NCBI GenBank assembly: GCA_024401555.1 | Contig: JAKSKV010000013.1 | Span: forward strand, 1 to 64,000 | Direction of reading: 5' to 3' | DNA: 64,000 bases | Source of the DNA: Paludibacteraceae bacterium | GTDB lineage: Bacteria; Bacteroidota; Bacteroidia; Bacteroidales; Paludibacteraceae | Shown here: one piece after another, positions 1-8,780 of the stretch | How positions within the stretch are numbered: position 1 is the first letter of the stretch | Layout of the letters: every line of letters begins with the position of its first letter | Made by a program: the position numbers and the translations under genes | Notes under the pieces: generated by a model | Seen by the model: only the letters and a program-made list of their open reading frames with translations | What the model was told of the DNA's origin: nothing | Databases searched by the model: none

Positions 1-24
1 TCCCTCTCTCTCCGCAGAAAGGAC

Positions 25-55
25 AACGTGTCAGTTAAACTGATACGTTTTTTTT
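25..55 (+). terminator. Intrinsic terminator of a gene left of the window
   Basis: An 11-bp stem (AACGTGTCAGT / ACTGATACGTT, one G-T pair) with a TAA loop is followed by eight T on the plus strand. It faces rightwards, so it most likely ends a plus-strand transcript that lies outside the window and converges with the epimerase gene ending at 82. Confidence 0.75.
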
Positions 56-81
56 GTATCTATACGAATCTAAATATCGGA

Positions 82-1092
82 TTAATAAGTCTTCCGCCAC
101 GCAGCAAACTTGGCAATTCCCTCCTCTATTCCGACACTCGGTTTATACCCGAAATCCTGTTCCAAGGCTGTGGTGTCGGCATAGGTTTGATAAACGTCGC
201 CGGGTTGCATCGGAAGATAGACCTTCTTAGCCTCCCGTCCGAAGGCACGTTCCATCACCGAGATGAAATCCAGAAGATGAATAGGACGAGAACAGCCAAT
301 ATTGTAGATTTTGTGCCTTCTGCCGTCGCTTTGCGGATCGGGTGTTTTCCCCATCACACGAACAATACCCTCTACGATATCATCCACATAGGTAAAATCA
401 CGGTATAGATCACCATTATTGAACACCTTGATCTCCCGCCCGTTAAGGATTGCGTCGGCGAAGAGCATAGGAGCCATATCAGGCCTGCCCCATGGACCAT
501 ATACGGTAAAGAAACGGAGTCCCGTAGCGGCCATGCCATAAAGTTTCGCATAGCAACTCGCCATCAGCTCATCCGCCTTTTTCGTAGCGGCATAGAGGCT
601 CACGGGCATATCCACCCGATCCTCTTCCTCAAACGGAGTTTTGCTATTCCCGCCATAAACGCTACTGGAGGAAGCATAGACGAGGTGTTGTACATGATGG
701 TGCCTGCAACACTCCAAAAGGTTGGCAAATCCGACCAAATTGCTGTCGATGTAGGCGAAGGGATTCTCAGAGGAGTATCTCACACCTCCTTGCGCCGCTA
801 AATTGACCACCACATCAAAATTGCCATCCACAAAGAGCGCAGGCAACGCCTCCCTGTCATGCAGATCCATACGTACAAAGGTGAAGGATGGATAACGTTC
901 ACTATTGGTTTGCTGATTTTTATGTAAATGATGTACGGTCACACCCAATTCGGACAATCTCGCCTCTTTCAACGAGACGGAGTAATATTCGTTGAGGTTG
1001 TCCAGACCGACCACTTCGATTCCCTCCTCCAACAACCGTTTGGTGAGGTGGAACCCTATGAATCCTGCTGCTCCTGTGACCAATACCCGCAT
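82..1092 (-). CDS. UDP-glucuronate 4-epimerase-like NAD-dependent sugar epimerase
   Basis: A 336-residue extended SDR protein. The Rossmann motif GAAGFIG is at residues 7-13 and the catalytic YxxxK is Y167/K171. The block GLRFFTVYGPWGRPDMA is typical of the UDP-glucuronate 4-epimerase (CapI/GAE) group, so the likely reaction is UDP-GlcA to UDP-GalA in the cytoplasm, supplying a precursor for the polysaccharide made upstream. The frame is open back to 1155, but ATG 1092 is chosen: it gives the normal short N-terminus of the family and lies just downstream of a good promoter at 1107-1137. It is the last gene of the leftward polysaccharide locus and probably has its own promoter. Exact epimerase specificity is inferred from motifs only. 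Confidence 0.88.
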   Translation of the reverse strand: MRVLVTGAAGFIGFHLTKRLLEEGIEVVGLDNLNEYYSVSLKEARLSELGVTVHHLHKNQQTNSERYPSFTFVRMDLHDREALPALFVDGNFDVVVNLAAQGGVRYSSENPFAYIDSNLVGFANLLECCRHHHVQHLVYASSSSVYGGNSKTPFEEEDRVDMPVSLYAATKKADELMASCYAKLYGMAATGLRFFTVYGPWGRPDMAPMLFADAILNGREIKVFNNGDLYRDFTYVDDIVEGIVRVMGKTPDPQSDGRRHKIYNIGCSRPIHLLDFISVMERAFGREAKKVYLPMQPGDVYQTYADTTALEQDFGYKPSVGIEEGIAKFAAWRKTY

Positions 1093-1106
1093 ATCCTTTT
1101 TTTCTT

Positions 1107-1137
1107 CAAAGATACACAAAAGGTTGACAAAGTCAAT
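1107..1137 (-). promoter_or_regulatory. Promoter of the epimerase gene
   Basis: Read on the minus strand: ATTG (-33, 1137-1134), a 19-bp spacer, then TATCTTTG (-7, 1114-1107), matching the Bacteroidota consensus TTTG-N19-TAnnTTTG. It predicts transcription from about 1100 and a very short leader before ATG 1092, which supports that start. Confidence 0.6.
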
Positions 1138-1255
1138 CTCTATTCCAGAAAACAATAACAGCCATGGCTCTGTAATGTGACATAGGAGTATCGTTTATTT
1201 TCATAAAATGTGTCGACATCAAACTTTCATACAAAATCAGTATGAATTAAATCGT

Positions 1256-2125
1256 TTATCTCAAAATAAATTTTCCCACCAAAGGCATATGGTCCGACAG
1301 ATCACTTTGCACCACATCAATGGAGGAGAGCTCATAATTTGAATCGTAAAGGATGTGGTCCAATCTGAAACGCATCCATCCCTCACGGAAGGTGACACCG
1401 AAGCCTGTTCCACCCTCCCACCAGGCGTTTTTAAGACCTGACGTCTGAAGCATGCCAAGCACAGGGGATCCGCTGAAGTCATTCATATCACCAAGAACAA
1501 TTGTCGGCATAGGTTCGGATTGGATATGCTCGGCAATGGCAGAAGCCTCTTTTGTTCTTATCTTCTGGGCTTTGAGGTAGTTCTTAAAATATGTGGGGAG
1601 CGTTTTCAAATCACTTTTCTTTTCGAGTGTATAGCGATGCTCCGGCGCCATGTTATTGGTGCTCATAAGGTGGCAGCTGACAATACGCACCTTCTTCCCG
1701 TTGACCATGACACAGTAGGCGTAGGCCTGTGGTTTAGTCCCTTTGGCACATATTTGCGTTGCCTTGATAATTGGGTACCTACTATACAGAATGGCTCCTG
1801 CGGAGGTATTGGAGAATCGATCATTCGAGTAGGGATATTTCTTGCGGAGCCGTGTATTGAGTTCGCCTGAAATACGGCCGTAGTATTCGTGGAGGGCCAC
1901 GATATCGACATCTTGGCGAATAATCTCTTCGGCAATTCCTTTTTGACGTTGTTGGTAGTTGGCCCCAGTATCATGGATATTCCAAGTGAGGATGGTGAGG
2001 TTGGGTTCGCCACCCTTTAAGAAATGAATGGGGAAGATCTGAAATTTCACATTGACGACGACCGCCACAACGAAAAGGATCGCTGCGATAATCAGAGTAA
2101 TTCGTTTGATTGTTTTCCTATTCAA
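1256..2125 (-). CDS. Membrane-anchored endonuclease/exonuclease/phosphatase (EEP) fold protein
   Basis: About 289 residues: one N-terminal membrane segment (near residues 7-25) followed by an EEP (DNase I-like) domain. The family's catalytic blocks are visible: TWNIHD, HEYYG, SCHLMS, LGDMNDFSG, RLDHILY and LSDHMPL, with metal ligands and the catalytic His present. The domain should face the periplasm or outside. EEP proteins act on phosphodiesters or phosphomonoesters of nucleic acids, lipids or sugars, and the substrate here is unknown. The start is unusual: no ATG fits. A TTG at 2125-2123 lies just below a -7 box at 2154-2147, whereas the earlier TTG at 2173 sits inside a terminator hairpin. 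It lies between a WbqC gene and the epimerase. Confidence 0.75.
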   Translation of the reverse strand: MNRKTIKRITLIIAAILFVVAVVVNVKFQIFPIHFLKGGEPNLTILTWNIHDTGANYQQRQKGIAEEIIRQDVDIVALHEYYGRISGELNTRLRKKYPYSNDRFSNTSAGAILYSRYPIIKATQICAKGTKPQAYAYCVMVNGKKVRIVSCHLMSTNNMAPEHRYTLEKKSDLKTLPTYFKNYLKAQKIRTKEASAIAEHIQSEPMPTIVLGDMNDFSGSPVLGMLQTSGLKNAWWEGGTGFGVTFREGWMRFRLDHILYDSNYELSSIDVVQSDLSDHMPLVGKFILR

Positions 2126-2146
2126 AATATTCCCAATTCTACATCG

Positions 2147-2154
2147 CAAAATTA
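2147..2154 (-). promoter_or_regulatory. Probable -7 box for the EEP-fold gene
   Basis: Minus-strand TAATTTTG matches TAnnTTTG exactly. No convincing -33 TTTG lies 19-20 bp upstream. It sits directly after the terminator at 2157-2187 and just before the proposed TTG start at 2125. Confidence 0.4.
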
Positions 2155-2156
2155 AC

Positions 2157-2187
2157 AAAAAAAACCGACCCAACGGATCGGTTTTTT
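2157..2187 (-). terminator. Intrinsic terminator after the WbqC gene
   Basis: On the minus strand an 8-bp stem (ACCGATCC / GGGTCGGT, one wobble) with a GTT loop is followed by a run of T. It begins 20 bp below the WbqC stop codon. The plus strand also has T6 after the stem, so it may work in both directions. Confidence 0.75.
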
Positions 2188-2206
2188 GCCAAAAGCTATT
2201 GATAAA

Positions 2207-2905
2207 CTACCCTTTTACTAAATCAAACTCACCCAACATTCGCTTCACCTCATCTTTCGAATTGAACATGATCACATCAAGGATAGAGAGGTTCTCCACA
2301 AAGGCGTTGTCAAACTGCTTATAGGTAATGTCTCGTGTCTTGAGGAACTGAAGTTCCAAACCACGGCTCTTAAACTCTTCGAAATTATACAGTTCCATGC
2401 CACCAATCGCATTGACATAAGTATCGGCACCCAATCGCTCGCAGAAATCATAAATACGGAACTCTCGCTTCAAAAGCGCATTTCCCTCCAAAGAAGAGGA
2501 CTTCACGAACTTCGTATTCATATCCAAATAATCAGCGATCAGTTGGATCGAATTAGCCAAGAAATCAGCCAAGTTATTATTCTGGCAAGAGAAAATCTCC
2601 TTCATCAGTCGATAACCCTCCTCAAAATTTGGACTCTTGCGGTAAGAACACTCAATGCCACGAAGCTGCTTTTCGAAATCCATCTCCTTGATGAAAGTCT
2701 CATTGATCAATTTGTTTTGGCTCGCTTTATCCAAAGAGAGGTTACAATAGATAGGCTCCGTGCCATTCAAAATACGGTTGCGGTTGATCCAACCACCCTT
2801 GATATAGTTGTAATCATCACAAATAATGAAAACATCAGCGTTGTTGATCAATTGCCAATATCCGATGTACGGAATAAAGTAGGGTTGATTTCCTGAAAGT
2901 ATCAT
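2207..2905 (-). CDS. WbqC-like family protein
   Basis: A 232-residue protein of the WbqC family, recognised by its N-terminus (a Gln-Pro-Tyr-Phe-x-Pro-Tyr-Ile-Gly-Tyr pattern), then ADVFIICDDYNYIKGGWINRN and the Arg/Asn-rich block after it. WbqC proteins occur in O-antigen and capsule loci. Their biochemical role is not well settled, and a role in sugar or side-chain modification is assumed from context. It is cytoplasmic, with no signal peptide or membrane segment. It follows the pyruvyltransferase-family gene by about 90 bp, and a terminator follows it. Confidence 0.8.
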   Translation of the reverse strand: MILSGNQPYFIPYIGYWQLINNADVFIICDDYNYIKGGWINRNRILNGTEPIYCNLSLDKASQNKLINETFIKEMDFEKQLRGIECSYRKSPNFEEGYRLMKEIFSCQNNNLADFLANSIQLIADYLDMNTKFVKSSSLEGNALLKREFRIYDFCERLGADTYVNAIGGMELYNFEEFKSRGLELQFLKTRDITYKQFDNAFVENLSILDVIMFNSKDEVKRMLGEFDLVKG

Positions 2906-2947
2906 ACTATTAGAAATTGAAAAATATTTTCGATAAATAATTCACAA

Positions 2948-2955
2948 CAAAATTA
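2948..2955 (-). promoter_or_regulatory. Possible -7 box for the WbqC gene
   Basis: Minus-strand TAATTTTG matches the TAnnTTTG consensus 43 bp above ATG 2905. No clear -33 element is present, so this is a weak call. Confidence 0.3.
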
Positions 2956-2995
2956 AACAATAATGACGAATTCAGTACTATAAAGCGTGAAAAAT

Positions 2996-4123
2996 TTATA
3001 CTGAACCCACAACATCCGTCAAAAATGCCAACGATTCCACCTTCAAACGGTTCCACTGTTCTCCGACACCTGGCGCCACACACAATAAATCAGCCTTCTC
3101 CCGCCATTGAGAAGAAGCGACCAAGCGATCCTCCAAACCAAACTTCGCAAGCAACGACTCCAAACGATTAATGCCGCGCATTTCGTTGACACAGACCAAA
3201 AATGGCTTGTCGAAGATAATGGAGAATACACAAGCGTGAAAACTATCCGTCACCACAGCGCGTGACGAACGGAAAGCGTCAAGCCACTCCTCCACAGGAG
3301 GTTGGATACGTTCTTCGATAGGAGCCCGATCATTCTCCACCTCACCATTCACCTTAAAGGGCCGCCACTGGAAATGTTCGGCAATGGCGTTTACCATACG
3401 CTGAAGCGCCTCGTCATTGTCCAAGAAATAGTGGAACAGCTCCCCCTCATGCGCTCTCGCCGAAGCACGTTCAATCAGAGAGAGGTAATCAACACGATCC
3501 AGCAACAAGGTAGGATCCAACACACACGAAGCCTTTACGTCCCAATTGGCACATAATTCCACTCCCGACTCCTCCCGTACGGAGACTGCATCGAAACTGC
3601 GCAAATAGGCGGCGCAATGAAGTTGTTCCTCTTCGGAATACTCCGAGACATCCTCTCTTCCGAACGAGGCGGCATAAGCGACACGCTTCACACGCCACCC
3701 GTCGGTAAAATCAAGGAAGGCGTGCTCGATCGTCCCCCAAAAGGGATAGATACGACGCCAAATCTGGTCACTTCCCACAACCATAGCGTCGAAATCGTCG
3801 GCAGACAACTCCTCCACCCGATTCACAAAACGACAATGAATATATTGACGGATAAAACCATTAGTATGACGGCAGATTTTAGCGTCTTCACGCATCTTTC
3901 GCCACCAATCTGTCGGGAGTTCATCCTTTCGACCACAACACCTCAACGCCACACGCTTCAGTGTCACATAAAGCAATGAAAATATAGAAGCGCCCCTGTT
4001 GAGCGGCTTATTCAGCAATTCGACACGATGTCCCATACGCTCCAAAACGGTCTGCAAGGCGTAGGCCTGCAAAATACCTCCATAATTGGTGTGTAACGGA
4101 AGGGTGACGATGCAAATCTTCAT
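2996..4123 (-). CDS. Polysaccharide pyruvyl transferase family protein
   Basis: A 375-residue protein beginning MKICIVTLPLHTNYGGILQ, the signature of the polysaccharide pyruvyltransferase (CsaB/WcaK-like) fold. Other family blocks are VVGSDQIWR (about residues 115-125), YAASFGRE, SVREESG, and near the C-terminus VVTDSFHACVFSIIF with the conserved Ser/His. The family adds ketal pyruvate from phosphoenolpyruvate to a sugar of a glycan repeat unit, although some members have other roles. It is cytoplasmic. It sits between family 2 glycosyltransferases and WbqC in the leftward locus, as expected for a late side-chain modification. Confidence 0.85.
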   Translation of the reverse strand: MKICIVTLPLHTNYGGILQAYALQTVLERMGHRVELLNKPLNRGASIFSLLYVTLKRVALRCCGRKDELPTDWWRKMREDAKICRHTNGFIRQYIHCRFVNRVEELSADDFDAMVVGSDQIWRRIYPFWGTIEHAFLDFTDGWRVKRVAYAASFGREDVSEYSEEEQLHCAAYLRSFDAVSVREESGVELCANWDVKASCVLDPTLLLDRVDYLSLIERASARAHEGELFHYFLDNDEALQRMVNAIAEHFQWRPFKVNGEVENDRAPIEERIQPPVEEWLDAFRSSRAVVTDSFHACVFSIIFDKPFLVCVNEMRGINRLESLLAKFGLEDRLVASSQWREKADLLCVAPGVGEQWNRLKVESLAFLTDVVGSV

Positions 4124-4183
4124 ACTATGAACGGATATTCAAAACATTCGGACCAGGATAGACGAAATCGGCAGTGCAAAAAG

Positions 4184-5137
4184 CTATTCTTTATGAGGAA
4201 GCCATAAGAAACACTGCATATGAAGGCGCAATGCGATCTGCTTGAAAATAGTGAAACCTAAATTACGCTGCGGCAACTGATGGGTGATGCCATCCACCAA
4301 CATCCGTTTTTCTGCGTTAGAGAAATTTTTAAAGAGATTGCGGCGGACAGCATGCCAACCCATAGCGAAAAGCATACGCCCCAATGTAGGAGATTTCACC
4401 TTCAAGTCGCGTTCGGAAAGAATCGATTGATAGATGAAGAAGATATTGTTGATCTCCTGCCGCAAAATATTCTTGACATCCTCCGAATTACAGATGCTCT
4501 TGCCATTCGAACGAAGGTAGTGGTAGAGCGAACGAGGAATAAACGAAACCTGCTTGCAACGCTTCATAAGTTGGCAGGTAATCACATAATCCTCCCACAT
4601 GTTATTGGTCGGGAAGGTAAAATCCTGGTCGTAGAGCGAACGTCTCACCAGACGGCACCAGACATACGCCGGCATCTCGAAGGCCAAAAGGCTCTCATAA
4701 TGCTCGTTATAAGGTTTGGGAGTCAGGGTGATCTCCTTGGTATGGTCGTCGTACTCCTCCACCCAATTGCAACAAACCATATCTGCCCCATCGGATATCG
4801 CCTTGTTGTAAAGCGCCTCCACCATATCGGGCTCTACCCAATCATCGGAATCGACATGCAAGATATATTCTCCTTTGGCGTTCTCCACTCCCGTCTTGCG
4901 CGCTTGAGGGAGTCCCTCATTCTTCTCTTTACGAATAATGGTGGCTGAAATGGATGGGTATTCTCCCAACAAACGCTCCAAGATGGCGACAGAACCATCC
5001 TTCGTGCAATCGTCCACAAAGATATACTCCACATCCTTGAACGTCTGCCCGAACAAAGAACGGACACACCGCTCTATGTATTTCTCCACGTTATAAATTG
5101 GAACAACCACTGATACTTTAGGATCAACCCTATCCAT
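4184..5137 (-). CDS. Glycosyltransferase family 2
   Basis: 317 residues from ATG 5137. The frame can also start at GTG 5143, two codons earlier. A GT-A domain is at the N-terminus: VSVVVPIYNVEKYIERCV, then FVDDCTKDGS, and the metal/nucleotide site HVDSDDWVEPDMV near residue 95. A C-terminal Arg/Lys-rich region follows. It should transfer a nucleotide-activated sugar onto the lipid-linked repeat unit at the inner face of the inner membrane. It is the third of three GT2 genes lying one after another. Donor and linkage cannot be told from sequence. Confidence 0.87.
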   Translation of the reverse strand: MDRVDPKVSVVVPIYNVEKYIERCVRSLFGQTFKDVEYIFVDDCTKDGSVAILERLLGEYPSISATIIRKEKNEGLPQARKTGVENAKGEYILHVDSDDWVEPDMVEALYNKAISDGADMVCCNWVEEYDDHTKEITLTPKPYNEHYESLLAFEMPAYVWCRLVRRSLYDQDFTFPTNNMWEDYVITCQLMKRCKQVSFIPRSLYHYLRSNGKSICNSEDVKNILRQEINNIFFIYQSILSERDLKVKSPTLGRMLFAMGWHAVRRNLFKNFSNAEKRMLVDGITHQLPQRNLGFTIFKQIALRLHMQCFLWLPHKE

Positions 5138-5157
5138 ACTCACCTATAATTTGACTA

Positions 5158-5165
5158 CAAAGATA
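5158..5165 (-). promoter_or_regulatory. Possible -7 box ahead of the GT2 gene at 4184-5137
   Basis: Minus-strand TATCTTTG fits TAnnTTTG and would give a leader of about 14 nt to ATG 5137. The -33 element is not obvious, and the site could be a chance match in a 47-bp intergenic gap. Confidence 0.3.
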
Positions 5166-5184
5166 GTAATAAAACCCATATTTA

Positions 5185-6171
5185 TCATGCTCTACCCAAC
5201 ATTTCCGCCAAACGACGCAATATGGCCATCTTACAACGGTCGCACAGCATCAAAAATTTGGCGAGCGGGAAGAGTTTTGGAGCCCATAGCGTGAGGGCTA
5301 ACGACACCCACTGCATACGCTTGAAATCGCGACGGGAAAGGTATAATGGATTGACCTCCCGATATAGTTCGACCACTTCGTTGGCTGTAGTGCCCTCCGT
5401 GAAGAATGCTCGCTCCTTGGTCATAATCTTCAGTTCGTCGAGCTGCGACGGATCTTTGACGACATCCGCCAGATGCGCCACCACCCAACACTGAGACTCA
5501 AGTGTTTTGCGATTGCCACGACGCACCAACGAGTTGGTGTTGGAGGAGAAATCGTAGTGATAAAGCGCACGGTCCACATAGGCCACCTTTACCTCATGTG
5601 AGCAGACCAAGACATTGAAATAGAGATCCTCCCAGATGGTCAACCCCTCAGGGAATCTGATATTGTGTTCGGTATAGATCGAACGTCTCAACAATTTATT
5701 CCAACAGCTACCATGCAGACGATGCAAGAGATCGTCCACCACCACCTCATGCGATAAGGCTGTGGGCTGCTGTTTCTGTAGGAATTGTCGATCATGGTAT
5801 TGTAAGTAATAATCGGAAAAGACCACGTCGGCTCCCTCACTTACAGCCTTTTCGCAAAGCGCCGAAAGGAAATCAGGCTCCACCCAATCGTCAGGATCGA
5901 CGTGGATGGAATATTCCCCTTTCGCCTCGTCGATGCCTCGGTTGCGGGCGCTGCAGACACCACCATTCGGCTGATGGATCACGCGCACACGGCTATCCTT
6001 TTCGGCATATTCATCACAAATGGCACCACTTTGGTCGGTACTGCCATCATCCACCAAAATCAACTCGAAATCGGTATGGTGCTGGTTCAACACAGAATCA
6101 ATGCACCGACGGATATAATTCTCCGCTTGATATACCGGACAAATTACTGAAATTTGGGGTGTATTACTCAT
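5185..6171 (-). CDS. Glycosyltransferase family 2
   Basis: A 328-residue GT-A fold enzyme: ISVICPVYQAENYIRRCIDS at the N-terminus, VDDGSTDQSG, NGGVCSARNRGI, and DPDDWVEPDF as the DXD-type site near residue 95. The C-terminal half lacks recognisable domains and ends with a hydrophobic/basic stretch that may touch the membrane. It is closely related in layout to the GT2 gene downstream at 4184-5137, sharing the WVEPDF/WVEPDM block, which suggests an old duplication. Its role is addition of one sugar to the repeat unit. Confidence 0.88.
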   Translation of the reverse strand: MSNTPQISVICPVYQAENYIRRCIDSVLNQHHTDFELILVDDGSTDQSGAICDEYAEKDSRVRVIHQPNGGVCSARNRGIDEAKGEYSIHVDPDDWVEPDFLSALCEKAVSEGADVVFSDYYLQYHDRQFLQKQQPTALSHEVVVDDLLHRLHGSCWNKLLRRSIYTEHNIRFPEGLTIWEDLYFNVLVCSHEVKVAYVDRALYHYDFSSNTNSLVRRGNRKTLESQCWVVAHLADVVKDPSQLDELKIMTKERAFFTEGTTANEVVELYREVNPLYLSRRDFKRMQWVSLALTLWAPKLFPLAKFLMLCDRCKMAILRRLAEMLGRA

Positions 6172-6192
6172 TCTTTATCGTTATAATCATTA

Positions 6193-7179
6193 TCAATCAT
6201 CAAAACGGTAGATCCATCCACCCAAACGAGTGGCGATCAGACGACATTTTAAATCAAGTATCAGAGGTAGAGATAATCCATCTCTTTTAAGATCATCCAA
6301 AGCCTTTTTGAGTGCTGTACGATTCTTGTAGGTCAATGCCAAGGAGAGACGACACATGTCGTACTTTTGCGCCACACGCCTAAGAGCCTCTTTCCTACCC
6401 GACTCCGGCATCCCCTTCAAACGCATTACGGTATGAACGAGGACATCCTCGTAAGCGTCATTCTTCACCTGTTCACGTTTGAGGCCAACATAGGTGCCAC
6501 GACTATGCGAAGAGGCTCTGGTCAATACATGATAGAGCTCTTCGGGGATCGTAAGACATCTGTAACGGTGGAGCATCGGTAGCATCAACTGCCAATTCTG
6601 CCCAGCCTCCTTGTTGGTATAAATCTCCATATCGGTCACCTCACGCAAGGCCGCCACATCGACCATATATGCGCCAGGATAAAAATAGTAGTCATTCAAA
6701 TGGAGCAGACAATCCTCAAAAAGCGATTCTGCCTCCTTATAGGGACGCCCGACACCCACCACCGAGAGTGGTTTGAGATCAGGATCGCTTACCAAGACCT
6801 CCCTTGTACGCACCATACGGAAGGGATCGCCTTCTCGTTCGAGGGCGGCGACCATCTTCTCGATGGCAAGATCAGAAGCATAATAATCATCAGAGTCGGG
6901 CCAAGCGAGATAATCGCCATGGATCAATTTCAAACCATTGTTGATAGCCACCGATTGCCCTTGGTTGGGTTGCGTGACCAACCGAAGGGTGTATCCTCTC
7001 GCAGCGAAACGATCGATATAGGAGGAGACCACTTCACGACTATTATCGGTCGAACCATCATCCACTACCACCATCTCAATGGCGGGATAGCTCTGAGCAA
7101 GAACCGAATCGAGAAGTCTATGGATGTAACCACCTGTATTGAAGCAGGGAGTCAGCAGAGAGACCAATTTACGAGACAT
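6193..7179 (-). CDS. Glycosyltransferase family 2
   Basis: 328 residues from ATG 7179. The frame is open to 7248, but the GT2 domain begins at once with KLVSLLTPCFNTGGYIHRLL after this Met. Further blocks are VDDGSTDNSREV, NQGQSVAINNGL and WPDSDDYYASD (DXD-type site). The start overlaps the 3' end of the upstream flippase gene by 11 bp, a sign of translational coupling. It probably adds a sugar to the undecaprenyl-linked unit, and the donor is unknown. Confidence 0.87.
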   Translation of the reverse strand: MSRKLVSLLTPCFNTGGYIHRLLDSVLAQSYPAIEMVVVDDGSTDNSREVVSSYIDRFAARGYTLRLVTQPNQGQSVAINNGLKLIHGDYLAWPDSDDYYASDLAIEKMVAALEREGDPFRMVRTREVLVSDPDLKPLSVVGVGRPYKEAESLFEDCLLHLNDYYFYPGAYMVDVAALREVTDMEIYTNKEAGQNWQLMLPMLHRYRCLTIPEELYHVLTRASSHSRGTYVGLKREQVKNDAYEDVLVHTVMRLKGMPESGRKEALRRVAQKYDMCRLSLALTYKNRTALKKALDDLKRDGLSLPLILDLKCRLIATRLGGWIYRFDD

Positions 7180-8674
7180 ACTTCTTGATTTTAGAGAGGA
7201 AATCCCTTCTCTCTTGTTGGTCGAATAGATAGAAGAGCGTAGCGCCACATACTAACGACACGGAAAGGATACCAACCAACAACAAACGACTCCAGGAAGG
7301 ATCCAAACTATCTTGAAGGAAACGTACACCAAGATAGGTTCCCACTCCCACTATAACACTCTTGAAGAGGACCTGATAGAGAAATGCCTTCACGTGGAAA
7401 GATGGCATCAACAAACGCAAAGTCCAGATATTGGAGATCATTCCGACACTGACTGCGGCCACATTGTAAAGGTAAGCCACTTCGGGAGGAAATCCTTGTC
7501 TGAAAAGAAAGAGAGAGACAGGGATCACCGAGAGGTATAGCGTACCGTTGATGATGCTTGGACGCCAGATATTTCCGTTGGCATGAATGGCGCTGACCAC
7601 CACTCCGGAAAGGTTGGCGAAGAGGTTGAAAAGCAATGTGAGCCGACAAAATTCAACAGCATGAGGAGGCACCTTCACCAGCCATTTGGAGAGAAGGAAC
7701 TCCATCTCGGAATAGACGGGTATGGTCACCAACAGCAACAGCATAGTGGTATAGACAGCCGCCTTTCCGACCAGATGTTCCACCATGGCATAGTCGGACG
7801 ACGCATACGACTTCACAATCTGCGGACGAAATGCGGAGAGGACATTACTGGCGAAAGACATCACAGCGTTTTGGACACTGGCGGCAATCGAAGCAGCCGA
7901 AACCATCACCACCCCGAAAAAGATCTCCAAAATAACCAAAACGCCCTGCGTGCGAGCCACTACACTAGCATTACCATATAGATCCCAACCAGAAAAGGTG
8001 AGCATTTTCCTAACATACTCTCCCCGAAGGGAAATCTTCATTCGACAATGGCCCAAACGGATTCTACAGTAGAACACATAGGCCATAAATACCAAAAGAG
8101 AAATGAGCAACAAGAGGAACCCGTAGAATATCAGTTTGTCAAAAAGAACCACCTTTAGCAGGAAGAGGATGACAAACTTAAGCATCACCGCAACGATCTC
8201 CACGGTAGCGAAGACATTCATCTTCTCGTATGCCATCACCGAAGCGGTGAAGGGTACTTGCAGAATGGCCAATATGGAGATGAGAATGGTGAGCTGAAAC
8301 AAGACGTTGGCAGCATAGAGACGCTCCGGCTGAATCACCAAATGGTGGTTGAGGAACCAGACACCCACCGTCTCCGCCAAAAGGAGGAAGATGACCGCAA
8401 TGAGAAGATGGATCGACCATGCTGAAGTAAAAACCTCCTGCAAACGAGCAGAATCGCCCTTGCCTAACTCATAGGCGATAAAACGAGAGGTGGCACTGCT
8501 CATGGAGGCCGTCACAAAAGAGAGTAACGAGACAACACCAGCCACCGTTCCGAAAAGGCCAAAATCCTCCAAACCCAGCACCTCTAACACCAGACGCGTG
8601 GTATAGATGGAGATGACCATCACCACCAACATCCTGACGTATAGGAAGATGGCGTTACGGAATATGCGATTCAT
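7169..8674 (-). CDS. Polysaccharide flippase (Wzx-like, MOP superfamily)
   Basis: A 501-residue integral membrane protein with about 12-14 hydrophobic segments, starting MNRIFRNAIFLYVRMLVVM. The opening pattern (basic residues, then a first helix ending TTRLVLEVLGLEDFGLFG) is typical of the polysaccharide-synthesis branch of the MOP exporters. It should flip lipid-linked repeat units across the inner membrane. This is the second flippase in the locus. It lies just downstream of an intrinsic terminator (8735-8769), and no promoter was found for it, so expression may depend on read-through. Confidence 0.86.
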   Translation of the reverse strand: MNRIFRNAIFLYVRMLVVMVISIYTTRLVLEVLGLEDFGLFGTVAGVVSLLSFVTASMSSATSRFIAYELGKGDSARLQEVFTSAWSIHLLIAVIFLLLAETVGVWFLNHHLVIQPERLYAANVLFQLTILISILAILQVPFTASVMAYEKMNVFATVEIVAVMLKFVILFLLKVVLFDKLIFYGFLLLLISLLVFMAYVFYCRIRLGHCRMKISLRGEYVRKMLTFSGWDLYGNASVVARTQGVLVILEIFFGVVMVSAASIAASVQNAVMSFASNVLSAFRPQIVKSYASSDYAMVEHLVGKAAVYTTMLLLLVTIPVYSEMEFLLSKWLVKVPPHAVEFCRLTLLFNLFANLSGVVVSAIHANGNIWRPSIINGTLYLSVIPVSLFLFRQGFPPEVAYLYNVAAVSVGMISNIWTLRLLMPSFHVKAFLYQVLFKSVIVGVGTYLGVRFLQDSLDPSWSRLLLVGILSVSLVCGATLFYLFDQQERRDFLSKIKKYVS

Positions 8675-8734
8675 TTTTTTGGGGGAAAATATGTACGGTT
8701 ACTCGTTATAACATGGACGAATGTCTTCTTATGA

Positions 8735-8769
8735 ATAAAAATATAGAGACGCGAAATTTTGCGTCTCTA
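8735..8769 (-). terminator. Intrinsic terminator inside the polysaccharide locus
   Basis: Read on the minus strand: TAGAGACGC, an 8-nt loop, GCGTCTCTA (9-bp perfect stem at 8769-8744), then an A/T-rich tail with TTTTT. It starts about 12 bp after the stop codon of the chain-length kinase and separates it from the downstream flippase and glycosyltransferases. Confidence 0.85.
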
Positions 8770-8780
8770 CACCAACCAGA

